From Bacteroidota bacterium (GTDB lineage: Bacteria > Bacteroidota > Bacteroidia > Chitinophagales > Chitinophagaceae), in assembly GCA_003175695.1 (NCBI GenBank), contig PSRA01000257.1, positions 1 through 53,280 on the forward strand: a stretch of 53,280 bases of DNA, given 5' to 3'. Below are positions 52,423-53,280 of the stretch, in pieces. Position 1 is the first letter of the stretch. Every line of letters starts with the position of its first letter. The notes below the pieces were generated by a model, which was not told where the DNA came from, did no database searches, and was given only the letters and a program-made list of their open reading frames with translations. The translations under genes and the position numbers were made by a program.

Positions 52423-53280
52423 ATGAAATCCTGGTTGTCAACCGCCATGGGCTTAATGATTTTTGTATCAGCCCATTCCCAGAAAAATTTTGTTCCCGGA
52501 TATCTTTTGAAGCCAAATGGCGATAGTGTCCGTGGATTACTGCAGGAGGAAATCAAAGGAGAGCTTCTTAAGTCAGTCTCATTTAAAAAGTCAGATGCCA
52601 GTGAAACAAAGAATTATTCTGTCACAGAAATCAATGGCTTCAAATACGATGGTGGCAACTTATATAAGGCAATATCTTTTGCAGATCCCAGAGTGGATAG
52701 CTTTCAGAAGAAAACTTATTTTGCCAACGAGCTTTTGAAAGGCTATTATAGCCTATATGAGTTTGTAGAAGATGAGCGGATATATTACGTTGCTCAAAAT
52801 GACTCAAATTCCTGGCTTTTATACAATGTTGCTTATCGACCGACCGGTCAGGTTCTCGAGGAAGGTAATTACCTCAACAAACTCATATTACTGGCTGTTG
52901 GATGCGAATCTTTACAGGCGAGAGTGGAAAAGACGGAATATAATGTGAGGGCAATGATGACTTATTTCATTGATTTGAACAAATGTCTGTATCCTGAAAT
53001 GGCTGTCACCAACTTCTATAAAAAAGCCAAGGTCGAAACGTCTTTTTATTTATTTGCGGGGGGAATGGGTTCCACCCACGGGGAAATTACAGTGGACGGA
53101 CTTTTCAGATTTGTTAATCCGCAGATCAGTACAAAGACCTCCATTAACATCGGATTTCGGTTTTCAAACTTCGTTGTCACAACGGACGAGCTAAGTGGCG
53201 GCAACATCAGGTACCAAGCTCATACGCGACAAATGTTGTATTGTATACCCGCCACTGTTCAATATAATTTTACATCAGGA
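52423..53280 (+). CDS. Secreted protein of unknown function, partial (runs off the right edge)
   Basis: An ATG at 52423 opens a frame of 286 codons with no stop before the window ends. The product begins with a signal peptide (MKSWLSTAMGLMIFVSAHSQ), then a globular part (NFVPGYLLKPNGDSVRG ...). From about residue 200 it has alternating hydrophobic segments with aromatic residues that suggest an outer-membrane beta-barrel. The N-terminal block resembles the many Bacteroidota hypothetical proteins that carry a GY(I/L)xxxxGDxxxG opening. Function unknown. Confidence 0.8.
   Translation, partial: MKSWLSTAMGLMIFVSAHSQKNFVPGYLLKPNGDSVRGLLQEEIKGELLKSVSFKKSDASETKNYSVTEINGFKYDGGNLYKAISFADPRVDSFQKKTYFANELLKGYYSLYEFVEDERIYYVAQNDSNSWLLYNVAYRPTGQVLEEGNYLNKLILLAVGCESLQARVEKTEYNVRAMMTYFIDLNKCLYPEMAVTNFYKKAKVETSFYLFAGGMGSTHGEITVDGLFRFVNPQISTKTSINIGFRFSNFVVTTDELSGGNIRYQAHTRQMLYCIPATVQYNFTSG

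Noticed and set aside
1-53280. tRNA genes, CRISPR arrays, transposases, integrases or phage genes
   Set aside because: I looked for T-loop strings, regularly spaced repeats and the relevant protein families on both strands and found none that I could support.

Overview
The window looks like a chromosomal segment of a Bacteroidota bacterium, most likely order Chitinophagales (the order is my inference). The support is phylum-typical content: a TonB-dependent receptor with an N-terminal carboxypeptidase-like regulatory domain, a LytS/LytTR two-component pair, an OmpA protein with thrombospondin type 3 repeats, bacillithiol enzymes, the small DUF4295 ribosome-associated protein beside rpmB-rpmG, and start codons that mostly lack Shine-Dalgarno sequences. 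Several genes are preceded by promoter-like boxes of the Bacteroidota form TAnnTTTG. I found no tRNA, rRNA, CRISPR array, transposase or phage gene. Almost all of the sequence is accounted for by intact genes.

Layout. 1-7.7 kb: envelope and proteolysis genes (tail-specific protease, MFS transporter, DinB protein, subtilisin-like protease, OmpA protein). 7.8-18.5 kb, all on the minus strand: an ALDH7-type aldehyde dehydrogenase, a LytTR regulator with its histidine kinase, a TonB-dependent receptor, panB, and the ppk1-ppx polyphosphate pair. 18.6-25.2 kb: the conserved rpmB-rpmG-DUF4295-ftsY block and rimO, separated by what looks like an inserted ArsR/SRPBCC/DoxX/YdeI operon plus nhaA. 25.2-31.9 kb: a same-strand catabolic cluster, followed by bshC. 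33.6-38.1 kb, minus strand: a secreted esterase, a Tat-exported Nif3-like protein, a membrane protein, purE and purK. 38.2-44.7 kb: hppD, an L,D-transpeptidase fused to a TonB-like C-terminal domain, aspartate kinase, a CAP protein, and an ABC ATPase/BstA-like/NUDIX operon. 44.7-53.3 kb: an FtsX-type permease, folC, a carboxypeptidase-regulatory-like lipid-free secreted protein, an Mrp ATPase, a PaiB-like flavoprotein, pyrF, and the start of a secreted protein that runs off the right edge.

The most interesting unit is 25.2-31.9 kb. It holds a dihydrodipicolinate-synthase-family lyase, an alpha-ketoglutarate-semialdehyde-type dehydrogenase and a 4-hydroxyproline 2-epimerase, then a secreted GH127 beta-L-arabinofuranosidase and a secreted SMP-30-fold lactonase-like protein. 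GH127 enzymes remove beta-L-arabinofuranose attached to hydroxyproline in plant extensins, and the first three genes match the route from hydroxyproline to 2-oxoglutarate. I infer a plant hydroxyproline-arabinoside utilisation locus. One step, the D-hydroxyproline oxidase/dehydrogenase, is not encoded in the window.

Intergenic DNA is also informative. A GCAAAGG-type interspersed element with internal inverted repeats occurs in at least three intergenic regions. A different long imperfect inverted repeat lies between purK and purE. Perfect palindromes sit in the divergent regions purK/hppD and ppk1/rpmB, and a duplicated operator brackets the promoter of the ArsR operon.
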